Assembly: GCF_965363235.1 (NCBI RefSeq) | Contig: NC_134846.1 | Span: 92,126,571-92,190,570, forward strand | Reading direction: 5' to 3' | Source of the DNA: Mytilus galloprovincialis | Taxonomy: Eukaryota > Mollusca > Bivalvia > Mytilida > Mytilidae | DNA length: 64,000 nucleotides | Shown here: positions 17,091 through 26,718 of the stretch, in pieces | How the letters are laid out: every line of letters begins with the position of its first letter | Numbering within the stretch: the first letter of the stretch is position 1 | Made by a program: the position numbers and the translations under genes | The notes under the pieces: generated by a model | The model's input: the letters and a program-made list of their open reading frames with translations, nothing else | Told to the model about the DNA's origin: nothing | The model's database searches: none

Positions 17091-17789
17091 TTATATTCCA
17101 GACCAAGCCAGTGTAAATTTCATACCGGGAGCTATTTCGTTACTGTTTGCACCGTAACTATCATATTTGCTGATAATTTGTCCAATTGGAATGTACTTGG
17201 CTATCTGGGTTAGTTCCTTCAGCGAGTCAACACCTATGTATTTCCCCAATTTTGATACAGGTTTATATTTCGTTTCTTCTGGTTGAAAATGCACTCCATA
17301 AAAATCGTCCCTAAACGCTTGAAAATCCGTGCTACCCATTAACATTGGGTTGACACACGTTTGTCCCGACCTGGCGTACTTGTAGCAAAATGGTGAACTT
17401 TCATGGGTTGACGTTAAGCATTGTAATGGAGGTAAAACGTAGATATAGTCTCCTAGTAGCATTTTAAACGGACCGGTATGAATAAGCGTACTGTAGGTAT
17501 CATCACATACTAAATTAATTGTAAACTGTGACGAACCAGGATACTCTCGAATACAAGCAACAGGTCTCCAAAGTTGACGGGTATTGTTTGATCTGGAAAT
17601 GAATTCTTCTACCTGTGTTTCTTTCTTATCGCGAACTTTTGATGGATATAAAATGTCTTCCATGCTTTTAATGTTAAAACAATGTCCCGGTGCATTCACC
17701 AAAAGTGTTTCATAATCGGAACCCTTAATCGATCCTTCAAACATGTTATTAGCCATCGGAAATTCTAATTTGTTCAATTGTGCATACAT
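17091..17789 (-). CDS. Structural-type ORF directly downstream of the capsid candidate (232 aa)
   Basis: A soluble beta-rich-looking protein without signal or membrane segments. It begins 27 nt after the stop of the 1040-residue gene, in the same reading frame, separated by an A-rich segment with two TAA codons. Two readings are possible: an independent gene with a short A-rich leader (as elsewhere in this genome), or the C-terminal part of a capsid protein split by stop codons. Combined length would be nearer to that of known herpesvirus major capsid proteins. No motif settles it. Confidence 0.55.
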   Translation of the reverse strand: MYAQLNKLEFPMANNMFEGSIKGSDYETLLVNAPGHCFNIKSMEDILYPSKVRDKKETQVEEFISRSNNTRQLWRPVACIREYPGSSQFTINLVCDDTYSTLIHTGPFKMLLGDYIYVLPPLQCLTSTHESSPFCYKYARSGQTCVNPMLMGSTDFQAFRDDFYGVHFQPEETKYKPVSKLGKYIGVDSLKELTQIAKYIPIGQIISKYDSYGANSNEIAPGMKFTLAWSGI

Positions 17790-17813
17790 TGTTTTTTTTT
17801 TTACTTATTTTTT

Positions 17814-20800
17814 TTACGTGGTATAAAATCCTTGGCCTACACCATTATCGAATTTTTCAACTGTTCCGTTTCCTGTGATAAAATAATCGTTTGTGGTAGT
17901 ATTTTGTATAACTTGAAGAACAGGATAAGTTTTTGGCTTTCCAATTTGATTTTCTTGTTTTAATAATTCAACATTGGTATAACATCGTTTTGGAAATGCA
18001 ACGCCAGATTGTTTGCTTAGATTAATTTCGTTTGGAAAAAGCGGTCGATGATTCTTGTCTTGTTCTAAGAAGGCGCATCCGTGTGGAAGTAAACTGTCTC
18101 GTCTGCGTGTATTCAGTCTACAATTGACAATCGTATTTGTCGAACTAATGTTAAAGTTAAGATACTTGTTCAGTGGACATTCTTCTCGTTCTAATACTGA
18201 AGACTTGTAGAACTCGGTGTTTATGTTATGTCTCATGTTAAAAAATACATTGTTAACAGTGTACACTTCAGTAAACAACGCATCTAAAACGTTTGAGTCA
18301 TAGAATTGTTCATCAAACATTTTTTTGTCAATCCATTGCGTCGTAATACGTCCGGCGGGAGAACCTCCCTTTTCAAAAAATGATTTTGGCATTTTGGGTG
18401 TACATATCACTGGCCACCATCTACTAACTTGTTGAGCATTTTGTATGTTTTGTAATACGTCTGTTGTATTATGACGAGCCAACAGGTCCAAATTGTGTTC
18501 TGCCTCATCGTCTGCAGGGTTGATGCATCTTTCGGTATCATCTGTATAGTTTCGAACCATAAATGCTGCAGAAAATTTACAGCTGGTGTTACCCAGTCCA
18601 GATCTAGTATGACAAGCGTGTTGCTTAAAATTAAAAATAACCTCTTTACTATTATCAGACAGGTCACATTTCTTTGTCAGAAATGGGTTGGCTGAAATGT
18701 GAGTATAACCACATGGTCTACTGATAATCATTGAGTCACTTTCAACAAATTGCGGTTTGATGAACAACACAGCTATACCAGGATTCATTCCATCATCAAG
18801 GTGAATGTGTTTCATGTCTTTGTTTTTCATTCTCAATACGTACATGTAAGATCGCAAAATGTTATTATTGATAATATCGTCTGGTGTAGTTGCATCTTCA
18901 GTATAATCTGAGATATCGATTTCGTTAACCACCGAATATCCTAATTGTCTACGTGCAGCCAATACAATGTCGGTTCGGAAAGCCATTTCGTTTTTTATCA
19001 ATTCATCAGCCACTGGACTTTTCGTGATCCTATTGTAGCCGTAAAAATCTTTTAAAAAATCAACAAAATGTGTTAATTCTTCTAATTCATCGGAGTACCG
19101 AGCAATCCTTTTTTTACGTTCTTCATCACCCGTTAACTGTTTATGATAACAGTTCATTACATTTGTTAAGAAAATTTCCTTTGTCATTAACACATTTGAT
19201 ACGGTGTAATCGATGAGATACCTATCCTGACCACTGTTATTTGTATGAAAAAAAAATATCATGTCTTCTGTTCCATCGTGATCAGCCTCGCCATACTTGA
19301 ATTTGCTGCTAGAATCTTTTTCATCTCCTCTGTCATATGTTCTGTCACCTTTTCTTTCACTTTCTCCTCTTTCAAAGGTTCTGTCTTTTCTTTCATCTTC
19401 TTCTTCGTTTCGTTTCCCCCATCTTGCCCTCATTTTCTGATATCCATTGTCATGTTCTGATTCTCTTTCGTCTTCTTCTGGCACTGATCCGAAAATGGAT
19501 TTAAGAAATGGTACGGCCATTTTAAAGGAAAGAGTTCTGGTTTGTCCATTTACGTCTTTGTACATTGTTGATTGAGGAACGGGGGCTAGAAGTTTAGCTG
19601 TACCGGGATCCATACAATCGTCAACCATTTGCACACCACACGGAACCATATAATCAAATTGACTAATTTGCTTCATACCAGATTTCACGATACCGCCACA
19701 GCTGCCCAAATCGCCGTCTTGAACACACGAGACGACGTAGATTTCACCATTATGTTTAATGTAATCCACGTTCATGTCATTTCGAACTTCAGATGTTAAC
19801 AAACCGCCATCAGCATCTCTCTGGTATATGTCAGAGTTTTTTAATGACACAGAAGCGTGCGGTGCCATAATGTCAAATGGATGAGTATCTTCTTGTGAAA
19901 TCTTACAATAGGATATCTTCTGAACCATTGTAACGTTGTAATCCGTACAGATTAGTCCAGCATCTATCAACGCCCGTTTAATGTTTTCCGTGACTGTTAT
20001 CACTCCAGCAATTGATTTAAACTGTGCGTTTTCAAAATACGGTAACAATTCGGGAGATATTGATACCGAAGTGTTTAATTTAAACATATCGATGGCCATT
20101 TGCAACCACTTACTCGAGTTTGACATTTCTCTATGTGCCCCCCACAATTTGTTTAATCCATATGCATATGTTATAGTCATATCGAGGACATATTGAACCC
20201 AATATCTCATTGAGGCTGTTGCCGAATAACATGTCTTATTGGGTAAACAGTAAATATCCGGGCTTTTCAGGTAAATATAAGTTAGTTGTCTAACCGTTTC
20301 ACCCTGATTCAGAGCACCTGCCGCATATACTGTAAACATGTCTACTCGAGATATGTAATTGGTCATGTATTGTTTAAACATCACTAACGATCCATTGGGT
20401 ATAACCATTTCTCCTACATAACCCTTTGATTTATTCGGTAAACACAGTCCTACGACACATTCTAATGCCGATTTGACTCTTTCGTATAGTTCCTTTTCCA
20501 CCCCAAATGCTATTTCGATTGGTATCTCCAGTTCCACAGTTTTTTTAATCGTTTCAATCGTAACTTCACACGCTCTATTATTATGATTCACAACATCTGC
20601 TGCGGCCGTTTTATTGATGGTATAAATGAATTGGAATTTATTCAACGAGAAGTACTCTTCATTTGTGAAATTGTGAGACACTTGTAATCCAAATATTGTT
20701 TCACACATTTTCTTGTGTTTAACGTCGATTATTTTACAATCCATCAGGTAGGTTATTGCCCTGTTAACGTCCTCTTGAGTAATACGTGTGGAGGTTACCG

Positions 20801-20936
20801 CTGAAAGCAACGAATTCTTAATGGCAGAAGTTGCTAAATTATCGGAGATGACCGAATATGCATCGATTGGATTCATTTCCCTAAACGTGTTGTAGGTTGG
20901 AGGAAGGTCTCGATATACTTGGTCGAAAGTTGCCAT
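17814..20936 (-). CDS. Probable major capsid protein
   Basis: This is a 1040-residue soluble protein without signal peptide, membrane helix or enzymatic motif. It has the size class and composition of a large structural protein. A charged repeat-like insertion (about residues 480-555, rich in Glu, Arg and Asp) looks like a surface loop. It lies in a block with the capsid protease/scaffold and a 271-residue ORF that could be a triplex protein. Herpesvirus major capsid proteins are usually longer (about 1300 or more), so the assignment depends on position and size and could be wrong; a large tegument protein is the main alternative. Confidence 0.5.
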   Translation of the reverse strand: MATFDQVYRDLPPTYNTFREMNPIDAYSVISDNLATSAIKNSLLSAVTSTRITQEDVNRAITYLMDCKIIDVKHKKMCETIFGLQVSHNFTNEEYFSLNKFQFIYTINKTAAADVVNHNNRACEVTIETIKKTVELEIPIEIAFGVEKELYERVKSALECVVGLCLPNKSKGYVGEMVIPNGSLVMFKQYMTNYISRVDMFTVYAAGALNQGETVRQLTYIYLKSPDIYCLPNKTCYSATASMRYWVQYVLDMTITYAYGLNKLWGAHREMSNSSKWLQMAIDMFKLNTSVSISPELLPYFENAQFKSIAGVITVTENIKRALIDAGLICTDYNVTMVQKISYCKISQEDTHPFDIMAPHASVSLKNSDIYQRDADGGLLTSEVRNDMNVDYIKHNGEIYVVSCVQDGDLGSCGGIVKSGMKQISQFDYMVPCGVQMVDDCMDPGTAKLLAPVPQSTMYKDVNGQTRTLSFKMAVPFLKSIFGSVPEEDERESEHDNGYQKMRARWGKRNEEEDERKDRTFERGESERKGDRTYDRGDEKDSSSKFKYGEADHDGTEDMIFFFHTNNSGQDRYLIDYTVSNVLMTKEIFLTNVMNCYHKQLTGDEERKKRIARYSDELEELTHFVDFLKDFYGYNRITKSPVADELIKNEMAFRTDIVLAARRQLGYSVVNEIDISDYTEDATTPDDIINNNILRSYMYVLRMKNKDMKHIHLDDGMNPGIAVLFIKPQFVESDSMIISRPCGYTHISANPFLTKKCDLSDNSKEVIFNFKQHACHTRSGLGNTSCKFSAAFMVRNYTDDTERCINPADDEAEHNLDLLARHNTTDVLQNIQNAQQVSRWWPVICTPKMPKSFFEKGGSPAGRITTQWIDKKMFDEQFYDSNVLDALFTEVYTVNNVFFNMRHNINTEFYKSSVLEREECPLNKYLNFNISSTNTIVNCRLNTRRRDSLLPHGCAFLEQDKNHRPLFPNEINLSKQSGVAFPKRCYTNVELLKQENQIGKPKTYPVLQVIQNTTTNDYFITGNGTVEKFDNGVGQGFYTT

Positions 20937-20983
20937 TATTTATTATTTCTTTTTATCGTTCACCAAACAATAAATCCCGTACA

Positions 20984-21799
20984 ATGAAGTATATTAAATG
21001 GATTGTAGACGAAACCAGATCGTTAAGATCTAGTTACTTTAAACGTAAATATAGGAGAAACTGCTTAAATTATATATCAGCTTTAAGACGAGTGCGTCGT
21101 ATTCAAAGGGAATATGCTAGTAGTGATAATACCGTAGAAAATGGTGTTGTCTCACATTTAGATTTCAACGTTTTGCCTTTAAATATTTCACACTATTCCA
21201 TAACGGATCCTAACATCGTTGTAGGGTTAAAAAAAAACTGTTACACCGTTGAACCGTGTATGCCGATTGCCGCCTCGAACACTAATATAATAAAAGACAG
21301 CATATTTAGAACTAATTGGACAAAAAAAATTAACGGTGATGTTGTTGACGGAAATTTATTTTTAAAAAATGCCAAAGCCGACATTGCTAAATACAATGCC
21401 AATAGCAATAAATTTTTTATTAACCCTTTTCTCGTCAACGTGTGCAATCATTTCTTAGAGTCTGAGAAATTTAAGTGTGTTGACAATAAAGGATATTTTA
21501 CTCAAGGAGACGACGTTTACACCTTCTATTATTACAGATCTCATCTAGGAGTCGATGAATCGATTTACATCAACAAGGACGTTCAAACATCGTTTATGGA
21601 TGATAAAGACGCCTCTGTCGAAATGATTTTTCAAACAGTACCACCCACTAACAACAACAAACCGGATGCTATACCACAATACAAAGACATGTATGTCACA
21701 TTAAAATGTAACCTTGTTATTAAACCGTTTGATGATGAAGATTTTGAGAATAGTGATGATGAGGAAGATCATGTGGAGTCATGTAATCATCCAATATAA
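20984..21799 (+). CDS. Unassigned structural candidate (271 aa), possible triplex protein
   Basis: A basic N-terminal arm (about residues 15-45, FKRKYRRN...RRVRRIQRE) is followed by a mixed domain and an acidic C-terminus (DDEDFENSDDEED). No signal or membrane segment. The gene is divergent from the capsid candidate (47 bp between ATGs) and convergent with the protease/scaffold gene. The location suggests a capsid role such as a triplex subunit, by inference only. The ATG at 20984 is used; earlier codons of the frame lie inside the opposite gene. Confidence 0.5.
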   Translation: MKYIKWIVDETRSLRSSYFKRKYRRNCLNYISALRRVRRIQREYASSDNTVENGVVSHLDFNVLPLNISHYSITDPNIVVGLKKNCYTVEPCMPIAASNTNIIKDSIFRTNWTKKINGDVVDGNLFLKNAKADIAKYNANSNKFFINPFLVNVCNHFLESEKFKCVDNKGYFTQGDDVYTFYYYRSHLGVDESIYINKDVQTSFMDDKDASVEMIFQTVPPTNNNKPDAIPQYKDMYVTLKCNLVIKPFDDEDFENSDDEEDHVESCNHPI

Positions 21800-21840
21800 A
21801 AAAAAGGAAGAAGACTTGTTTTTTTAATTTGTTTTTATTA

Positions 21841-23031
21841 TTATTGTCCAATTTGTTTCATTAAAAGTTGCACAAAAGCTTCAGCTTTTTCTTTTTGAGT
21901 GTCATTGTTGTTATATCCTTTACTGGCTTCAACTGGAGCTACGGCAGGCACAGGTACTTCGATGGGGGCAGGTTCTGGAACAGGAGCAGGAACAGGAGCA
22001 GGAGCCTGTTTCTCTGTTACCGTCTTGATAAACGCATTCATGGTGTTTTGAAGGGAGATAAATTGATCAGACATTTGTGTTAATTTGATGTCTGTGGCAT
22101 TTATCTGTTCACTTAACTCATCTGTTTTTTTTTTCTTAGCTGGGCTAGGTCCGGATTCTTCATAATCTGCATCATCACTCTCATTTGGTCTTTTTCTACT
22201 AGGTGCTACTACCGGATTTTGTACAGGAGTAGAGAGTGAAGAACCATTTAATTTGTTTCGCAACGATTCCTCCCCTAAAGCCCTAATCATCTGATCGATA
22301 TTTAGTTCCATGTCAGACGGTTTATTCGATAATCTCGAATTAGTTTTTTGCACTACAGGAGAATGAGAATTAATAGTTTTATATTTTGCACTCGCATTAA
22401 TGTAATGACTGTTATTAGGACCGTAACTCAACGTATCATTAATGTGCAATAACTGTCGACGATTAGGATCACGTAAAAATGCCACACAATGGGCTGAAAT
22501 CAAATCATTGATACTGTTGCTTTTATGTCTGTTTTTCTTTTCATCTCGTTCAATCGGTTTAATTGAATAATCCTTTTCGTATGTAACTCCGGTTCCCAAT
22601 CGTCCCGGAATGTTAACTAGACCGACGTGGTTAATGTGCCAAGTCATGGGATCGTGTGAGAGACTGAAGCTTGAAAAAACATTTCGTATGTAATGGTCAA
22701 ATGTAATTCGTCTTGTATACAGCTCACTGTAAACAGTAAACTGATTATCAATCGCTCTGATAAATAGCTTCTCATCAATGATTGCGTCAATTAGTATACC
22801 ATCTTCTGTTAAAGATACAGACGTGACATTTCCTATAGGCCGTTCTTGCTTATCGTGTCCAACAATAATAGGTTTGTTTTTGATAGAATCTAGAATTACG
22901 TTTATTCCGTTTGTGTCAACGTAATATTTGCTGTTGCAAACATTTGGACAACGTCCCTCATCGTTATGAAAACAATCTTCATCCGTACAGAATCGTAAAA
23001 TATATCCGATAGCTTTGATGCAATAATCCAT
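21841..23031 (-). CDS. Capsid maturation protease and scaffold protein
   Basis: This is a herpesvirus assemblin-type serine protease fused to its scaffold (396 residues). Protease landmarks are GHD (H59), SFSLS (S123 as nucleophile), and HVGLV (H135), followed by GRLGTGVTYE, giving the Ser-His-His triad of this family. A release site with I-N-A before Ser lies after residue 213. A second site, V-E-A before Ser, lies after residue 369 and leaves a 27-residue tail with a hydrophobic helix (EAFVQLLMKQ) suited to binding capsid protein. The scaffold part is Pro/Ala-rich with a nuclear localisation-like KKKK. Methionine 241, preceded by a TATA-like element, could start the scaffold-only product. 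Confidence 0.88.
   Translation of the reverse strand: MDYCIKAIGYILRFCTDEDCFHNDEGRCPNVCNSKYYVDTNGINVILDSIKNKPIIVGHDKQERPIGNVTSVSLTEDGILIDAIIDEKLFIRAIDNQFTVYSELYTRRITFDHYIRNVFSSFSLSHDPMTWHINHVGLVNIPGRLGTGVTYEKDYSIKPIERDEKKNRHKSNSINDLISAHCVAFLRDPNRRQLLHINDTLSYGPNNSHYINASAKYKTINSHSPVVQKTNSRLSNKPSDMELNIDQMIRALGEESLRNKLNGSSLSTPVQNPVVAPSRKRPNESDDADYEESGPSPAKKKKTDELSEQINATDIKLTQMSDQFISLQNTMNAFIKTVTEKQAPAPVPAPVPEPAPIEVPVPAVAPVEASKGYNNNDTQKEKAEAFVQLLMKQIGQ
22377..22384 (-). promoter_or_regulatory. TATA-like element inside the protease gene
   Basis: On the minus strand TATAAAAC lies about 66 bp upstream of the in-frame ATG at 22311 (Met241). In other herpesviruses the scaffold-only protein is expressed from a nested promoter in the equivalent place, so this is a candidate nested promoter. 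It overlaps codons just after the release site. Confidence 0.35.
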
Positions 23032-23077
23032 TACTGATGTATGATCAGTTTGTAGTAATATAAAAAAAATCTTTAAT

Positions 23078-23113
23078 ATTGTTTTTATTGTCGAAACAAT
23101 ATTATTGCTTCGA
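23078..23113. repeat. Intergenic palindrome
   Basis: ATTGTTTTTATTGTCGAAACAATATTATTG lies in the short gap between two minus-strand genes. It is a member of the AACAAT/ATTGTT family. Confidence 0.65.
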
Positions 23114-23137
23114 TTAAAAAAAATACAAATATAAAAA

Positions 23138-23677
23138 TTAAACGGCTTGCAGTAGTGTCCCTTTTTCTTTTTTTTTATGTGGTAATACTACTGGTATAAT
23201 ATTTTCATCTTCATTTTCGTCTTCATCTGTTAAAGCAATTAATTGTTCATCATTCGAAGATTGCATTATCGACGAAGTTGATGGATCATCATCCCCTCCG
23301 TCTGTAGCAGGTTCCGGTTGTTGATCAACGATTGGATTTAAATAAGTATTTGCTAACTTCAATCTACCCAAAGTTTGTGCATTTTTAGTCAAAATAATTT
23401 TCGACTCAGCCAAAGTCGTCGGTGAAAGGTGTATTCTGTTTAAGAGACTGTTCGTATCAATTTGACTACAAACGTTTGTAAGACTTTGTGCATATTCGAG
23501 TAACTGTGGATTGTTAATATTATCATCCGTATTTTTAATTAAATTAATTTTACTTTCTAGATCTCTCTTGGTAGTAATAAGTGTGTCCATTCGATCATCT
23601 TCTGGTATAAGATTTATAAGATACTCTTCACTACTGTCAGATTCTGACAACAAAGGCTGAGAAACCATATCCATCAT
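23138..23677 (-). CDS. Unassigned ORF, Ser/Asp-rich (179 aa)
   Basis: A soluble, mostly helical protein with a Ser/Glu-rich N-terminus and a Lys tract near the C-terminus (PHKKKEKG). The ATG at 23677 is used because the upstream ATG at 23761 would overlap the first codons of the divergent primase. Even so only about 50 bp separate the two starts. A small tegument or capsid-associated protein is possible; no family is recognised. Confidence 0.5.
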   Translation of the reverse strand: MMDMVSQPLLSESDSSEEYLINLIPEDDRMDTLITTKRDLESKINLIKNTDDNINNPQLLEYAQSLTNVCSQIDTNSLLNRIHLSPTTLAESKIILTKNAQTLGRLKLANTYLNPIVDQQPEPATDGGDDDPSTSSIMQSSNDEQLIALTDEDENEDENIIPVVLPHKKKEKGTLLQAV

Positions 23678-23727
23678 CAGACTCTTAACATTAGATCTTG
23701 AAGAAGAAGAAGAAGTTGTTGGCGACA

Positions 23728-26232
23728 ATGTCCGACACCACCGTAAACAAAAAAAAGACATTACCGACTTTTTCGTGCTTACTTATACCAATACACAATA
23801 ATAAGACGAAGGGAGATACGTTGTTATCAATACATAATCTTATACCGACGTGTAGTAATTTATATTTGAGTTTTTTAATACCAGAAAACCTTACTGACTA
23901 TACTACTACAGGTATTAATGATTCGATTCGTGTCAAATGTAAAGTGTTTAACAAATTAAGATCCGGATTCACCACGATTTACATAGTCAAGACAACGCTA
24001 TTATACTTGTTTCGTAACAATTTTGCTCTTTCTCGTGAGCAATTTGATCAACTAGAAAAATTGTTCGTCTATCAGTTCCTTTCTTTTCGTGGCGAAAAAA
24101 CTACATGGAATAATGGATTAATACTAAAATCTTCGGCCGTTTACGCCCGTCTTGCACAAATGTATTCCACGTGCTGTTCAAATGCATATGTTTGGTATAG
24201 ACTACTGACAACGTTAATTCGAACAGATAAATATCTACCCAATAATATTCAGTTGTATGCAGAACAGTATGATGAGGTATTCCCAACAACGATAAGAAAT
24301 TATCCAAAGATGGATGCTGATGCTGATGATGATGATGATGATGATGATGAAACGATCATGAGCATTAACAGTAAAAACTTGTGGTGCATGTGGTTTACAT
24401 CTAAAATCGGTGCTAACGATGTTGTGATGACATTTACTAGAGAGTTTCACGATCACCTAGAACAATTATATCATAAAGGAATAAAGATTTTTAAGAAATT
24501 TAACGACGCAACCAAAGATGCTGTAGGGGGGTTAAACTCGAACATGTTATTCTTTGAGATGGTAGCTAAACATTTTTCATCCCAATGCGATATCATTAGC
24601 GAAGATGAAAATTACACAAATCAAACGCTTATACCAGAGTTTAAAAAAACATTACAATTTTTGAACGGCGCATTTTTTGATGAATTGAAATCGTATTGTA
24701 ATAAAACAAAAAACGTCGAAGATGCAGATTTTGATACTTTACAATCATACCGATCGTTAGCTGTCACTGAAGTGCGAGGCAAGAAACGGAAAAGAGAAAC
24801 AGTTCCCGTACACTCGACAGCTTTAGTTGCTGGAAAAATTAACGAGCAAGCAATTCGAGTTCATGAATTAGTCTTTAAGGACGAAAACATAACTAGAACG
24901 TGGTTAAATAAGAGTTGGACAAAGACTGGTCTCTATCCGGAACGTAAATATTTCACGTCAAATAAAAAGGTAAATCAAGAGTTAGCACCACATCTGCCGT
25001 TTCCTTTATACACACCTTACGTGCACACGACTTTGGTGAGTCAACCTAATCGATACGTGTACACTCATATTTCAAACATACAGGCATTTGATGCCCCGTT
25101 TGAAAACAAATTACTATATAAGATCATGGCTGCATTTGTACACTGTCCTTGTGATGGGCATTTTATTCAATACACGACGAGTATGTATAAAATAATTCAA
25201 CAGAATGATTATGCATACAATGAGCAGATCATTCAGAATTTTCCCATTTACGCTCTGTCATTTGACATTGATATAACTGACAAATTTGTTATCACGAGGT
25301 ATTACAGTAAAAACAATCCAACAAGCAATCTGGTAGATAATAAATTCGAAATGAGACAACATTTAGTCGACGTCATGATCAAAACTTTTAAAGTGATAGG
25401 CATTGATGACTTTAACGAATCAAATAGTGAATTTATTATGTTCGAATCATTACCCGAACCCAATAAACAACAAACTAAACTCGGTTTGAGACTAATCATC
25501 AGATCGCAAAAATATTTCGTTAAAGATGCGGGAGTCATGCTGAACATTATAAAAATTGCAAATTTTTTAATTAATTTTAACAATTTCTTACCAACGGGAT
25601 GCATAGACGAAGCAATATATCAACAAGTCGGACACTACATGCGCCTGCCAATGAATAGCAAACGGAATACTGTCGGTACATTGATTAGACCCCTCATACC
25701 CATATTAACGAAAAAAATCAGGTGCGGGGTACCGAGTGTGGGGCTGATTCATCATCTTCACTCGACGTTGGATAAATTAAACTGTAAGATGATCACCAAC
25801 GCTCCCAACATTATCGACTGTCCTACAACACAATCGGTGTTGCCTGCTAACATAACCAAGAGGATGATTACGAACAAGATGAATTGTGCCAAAGGGAGCA
25901 ATGTAATATATACACACGATTTCACTGATGCCATTAACGAAAAGATTACACCTCTCATTGCCAAGATTATATTGGATCAAACAAAGCAATCTGTGTCATT
26001 GAATGCCGTCAGAAAGGGGTTTTCCAACATATATATATTAGCAACAAAATTGTTTGGAGTCTGTGTTAAACGAAATCACATCGTTCCCGAAGGGAATCCT
26101 TGCGAGATTAAATGTGTTGTTAAAAATAATGAAAACGACGAGAATTCGGTTAATGTAACTAGTTGGCAATTTTGTTATGGGGCAGATTGTAGATCAACAT
26201 GTTTACATAAAGATGTATTAATGACTAAATAA
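23728..26232 (+). CDS. Helicase-primase primase subunit
   Basis: The 834-residue protein resembles the herpesvirus primase family (archaeo-eukaryotic primase fold). The catalytic metal-binding pair is seen as SFDIDIT with D513 and D515. GLRLIIR and the segment GHYMRLPMNSKRN provide the later conserved basic region. The last 25 residues carry a Cys/His zinc-binding cluster (QFCYGADCRSTCLHKD). It synthesises RNA primers at the replication fork with a helicase partner not found in this window. A poly-Asp insertion lies near residue 195. The start is the first ATG; the longer frame opens with TTG. It is divergent from the ORF at 23138-23677. Confidence 0.8.
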   Translation: MSDTTVNKKKTLPTFSCLLIPIHNNKTKGDTLLSIHNLIPTCSNLYLSFLIPENLTDYTTTGINDSIRVKCKVFNKLRSGFTTIYIVKTTLLYLFRNNFALSREQFDQLEKLFVYQFLSFRGEKTTWNNGLILKSSAVYARLAQMYSTCCSNAYVWYRLLTTLIRTDKYLPNNIQLYAEQYDEVFPTTIRNYPKMDADADDDDDDDDETIMSINSKNLWCMWFTSKIGANDVVMTFTREFHDHLEQLYHKGIKIFKKFNDATKDAVGGLNSNMLFFEMVAKHFSSQCDIISEDENYTNQTLIPEFKKTLQFLNGAFFDELKSYCNKTKNVEDADFDTLQSYRSLAVTEVRGKKRKRETVPVHSTALVAGKINEQAIRVHELVFKDENITRTWLNKSWTKTGLYPERKYFTSNKKVNQELAPHLPFPLYTPYVHTTLVSQPNRYVYTHISNIQAFDAPFENKLLYKIMAAFVHCPCDGHFIQYTTSMYKIIQQNDYAYNEQIIQNFPIYALSFDIDITDKFVITRYYSKNNPTSNLVDNKFEMRQHLVDVMIKTFKVIGIDDFNESNSEFIMFESLPEPNKQQTKLGLRLIIRSQKYFVKDAGVMLNIIKIANFLINFNNFLPTGCIDEAIYQQVGHYMRLPMNSKRNTVGTLIRPLIPILTKKIRCGVPSVGLIHHLHSTLDKLNCKMITNAPNIIDCPTTQSVLPANITKRMITNKMNCAKGSNVIYTHDFTDAINEKITPLIAKIILDQTKQSVSLNAVRKGFSNIYILATKLFGVCVKRNHIVPEGNPCEIKCVVKNNENDENSVNVTSWQFCYGADCRSTCLHKDVLMTK

Positions 26233-26254
26233 TAATAATAATAAAAAAAATATA

Positions 26255-26718
26255 TTATTGTTTCATTTTTATTATTATTATTTTCTTTGATAACTTTACA
26301 AACATTTCACTTCCCGCATGAGTTATCTGATCATCAGATGTTTTTTCATCTGGAGCGTACATTATTGTCGTAAATCTCCTCATTATAGTTTTGAAGCAAT
26401 CCAAACCTTGCTGCAATTGTTGTAGATGTTCGTTTAAATCTCCTTGTGTTAAATGCATTGGATTTAATCGTCGATTTGATGCATTATAGGATTCTGTGGG
26501 TCTGCACATAGCTGTTGCTTTTTCTTCTTCTTCTTTTTTTTTTTTACTTTCTTTATCAAACAGAGACATTTCCATATTGGTCCCAAAAAGACTGTTAACA
26601 CACAATATATTGCACAAGTAACCGTTATTAACACCAACAATATAACGATTGTAACTGTAATAATGAACACGTTTCCATCTATTATACCATTCCACCAGTT
26701 TCCCATGAATTCATTCAT
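26255..26718 (-). CDS. Single-pass membrane protein with a frame break at an A12 run
   Basis: Two overlapping frames appear to form one locus. From the ATG at 26718 a frame encodes a transmembrane helix (about residues 17-45) and a poly-Lys juxtamembrane region, then stops at 26464. The other frame, with an ATG at 26575, continues to 26255 and encodes a 106-residue soluble tail. They overlap across a run of twelve T on the plus strand (26534-26545) next to a TTC repeat. Slippage there could link membrane anchor and tail; otherwise these are two overlapping genes or an error. The first ATG overlaps the methyltransferase stop by one base. Family not recognised. Confidence 0.5.
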
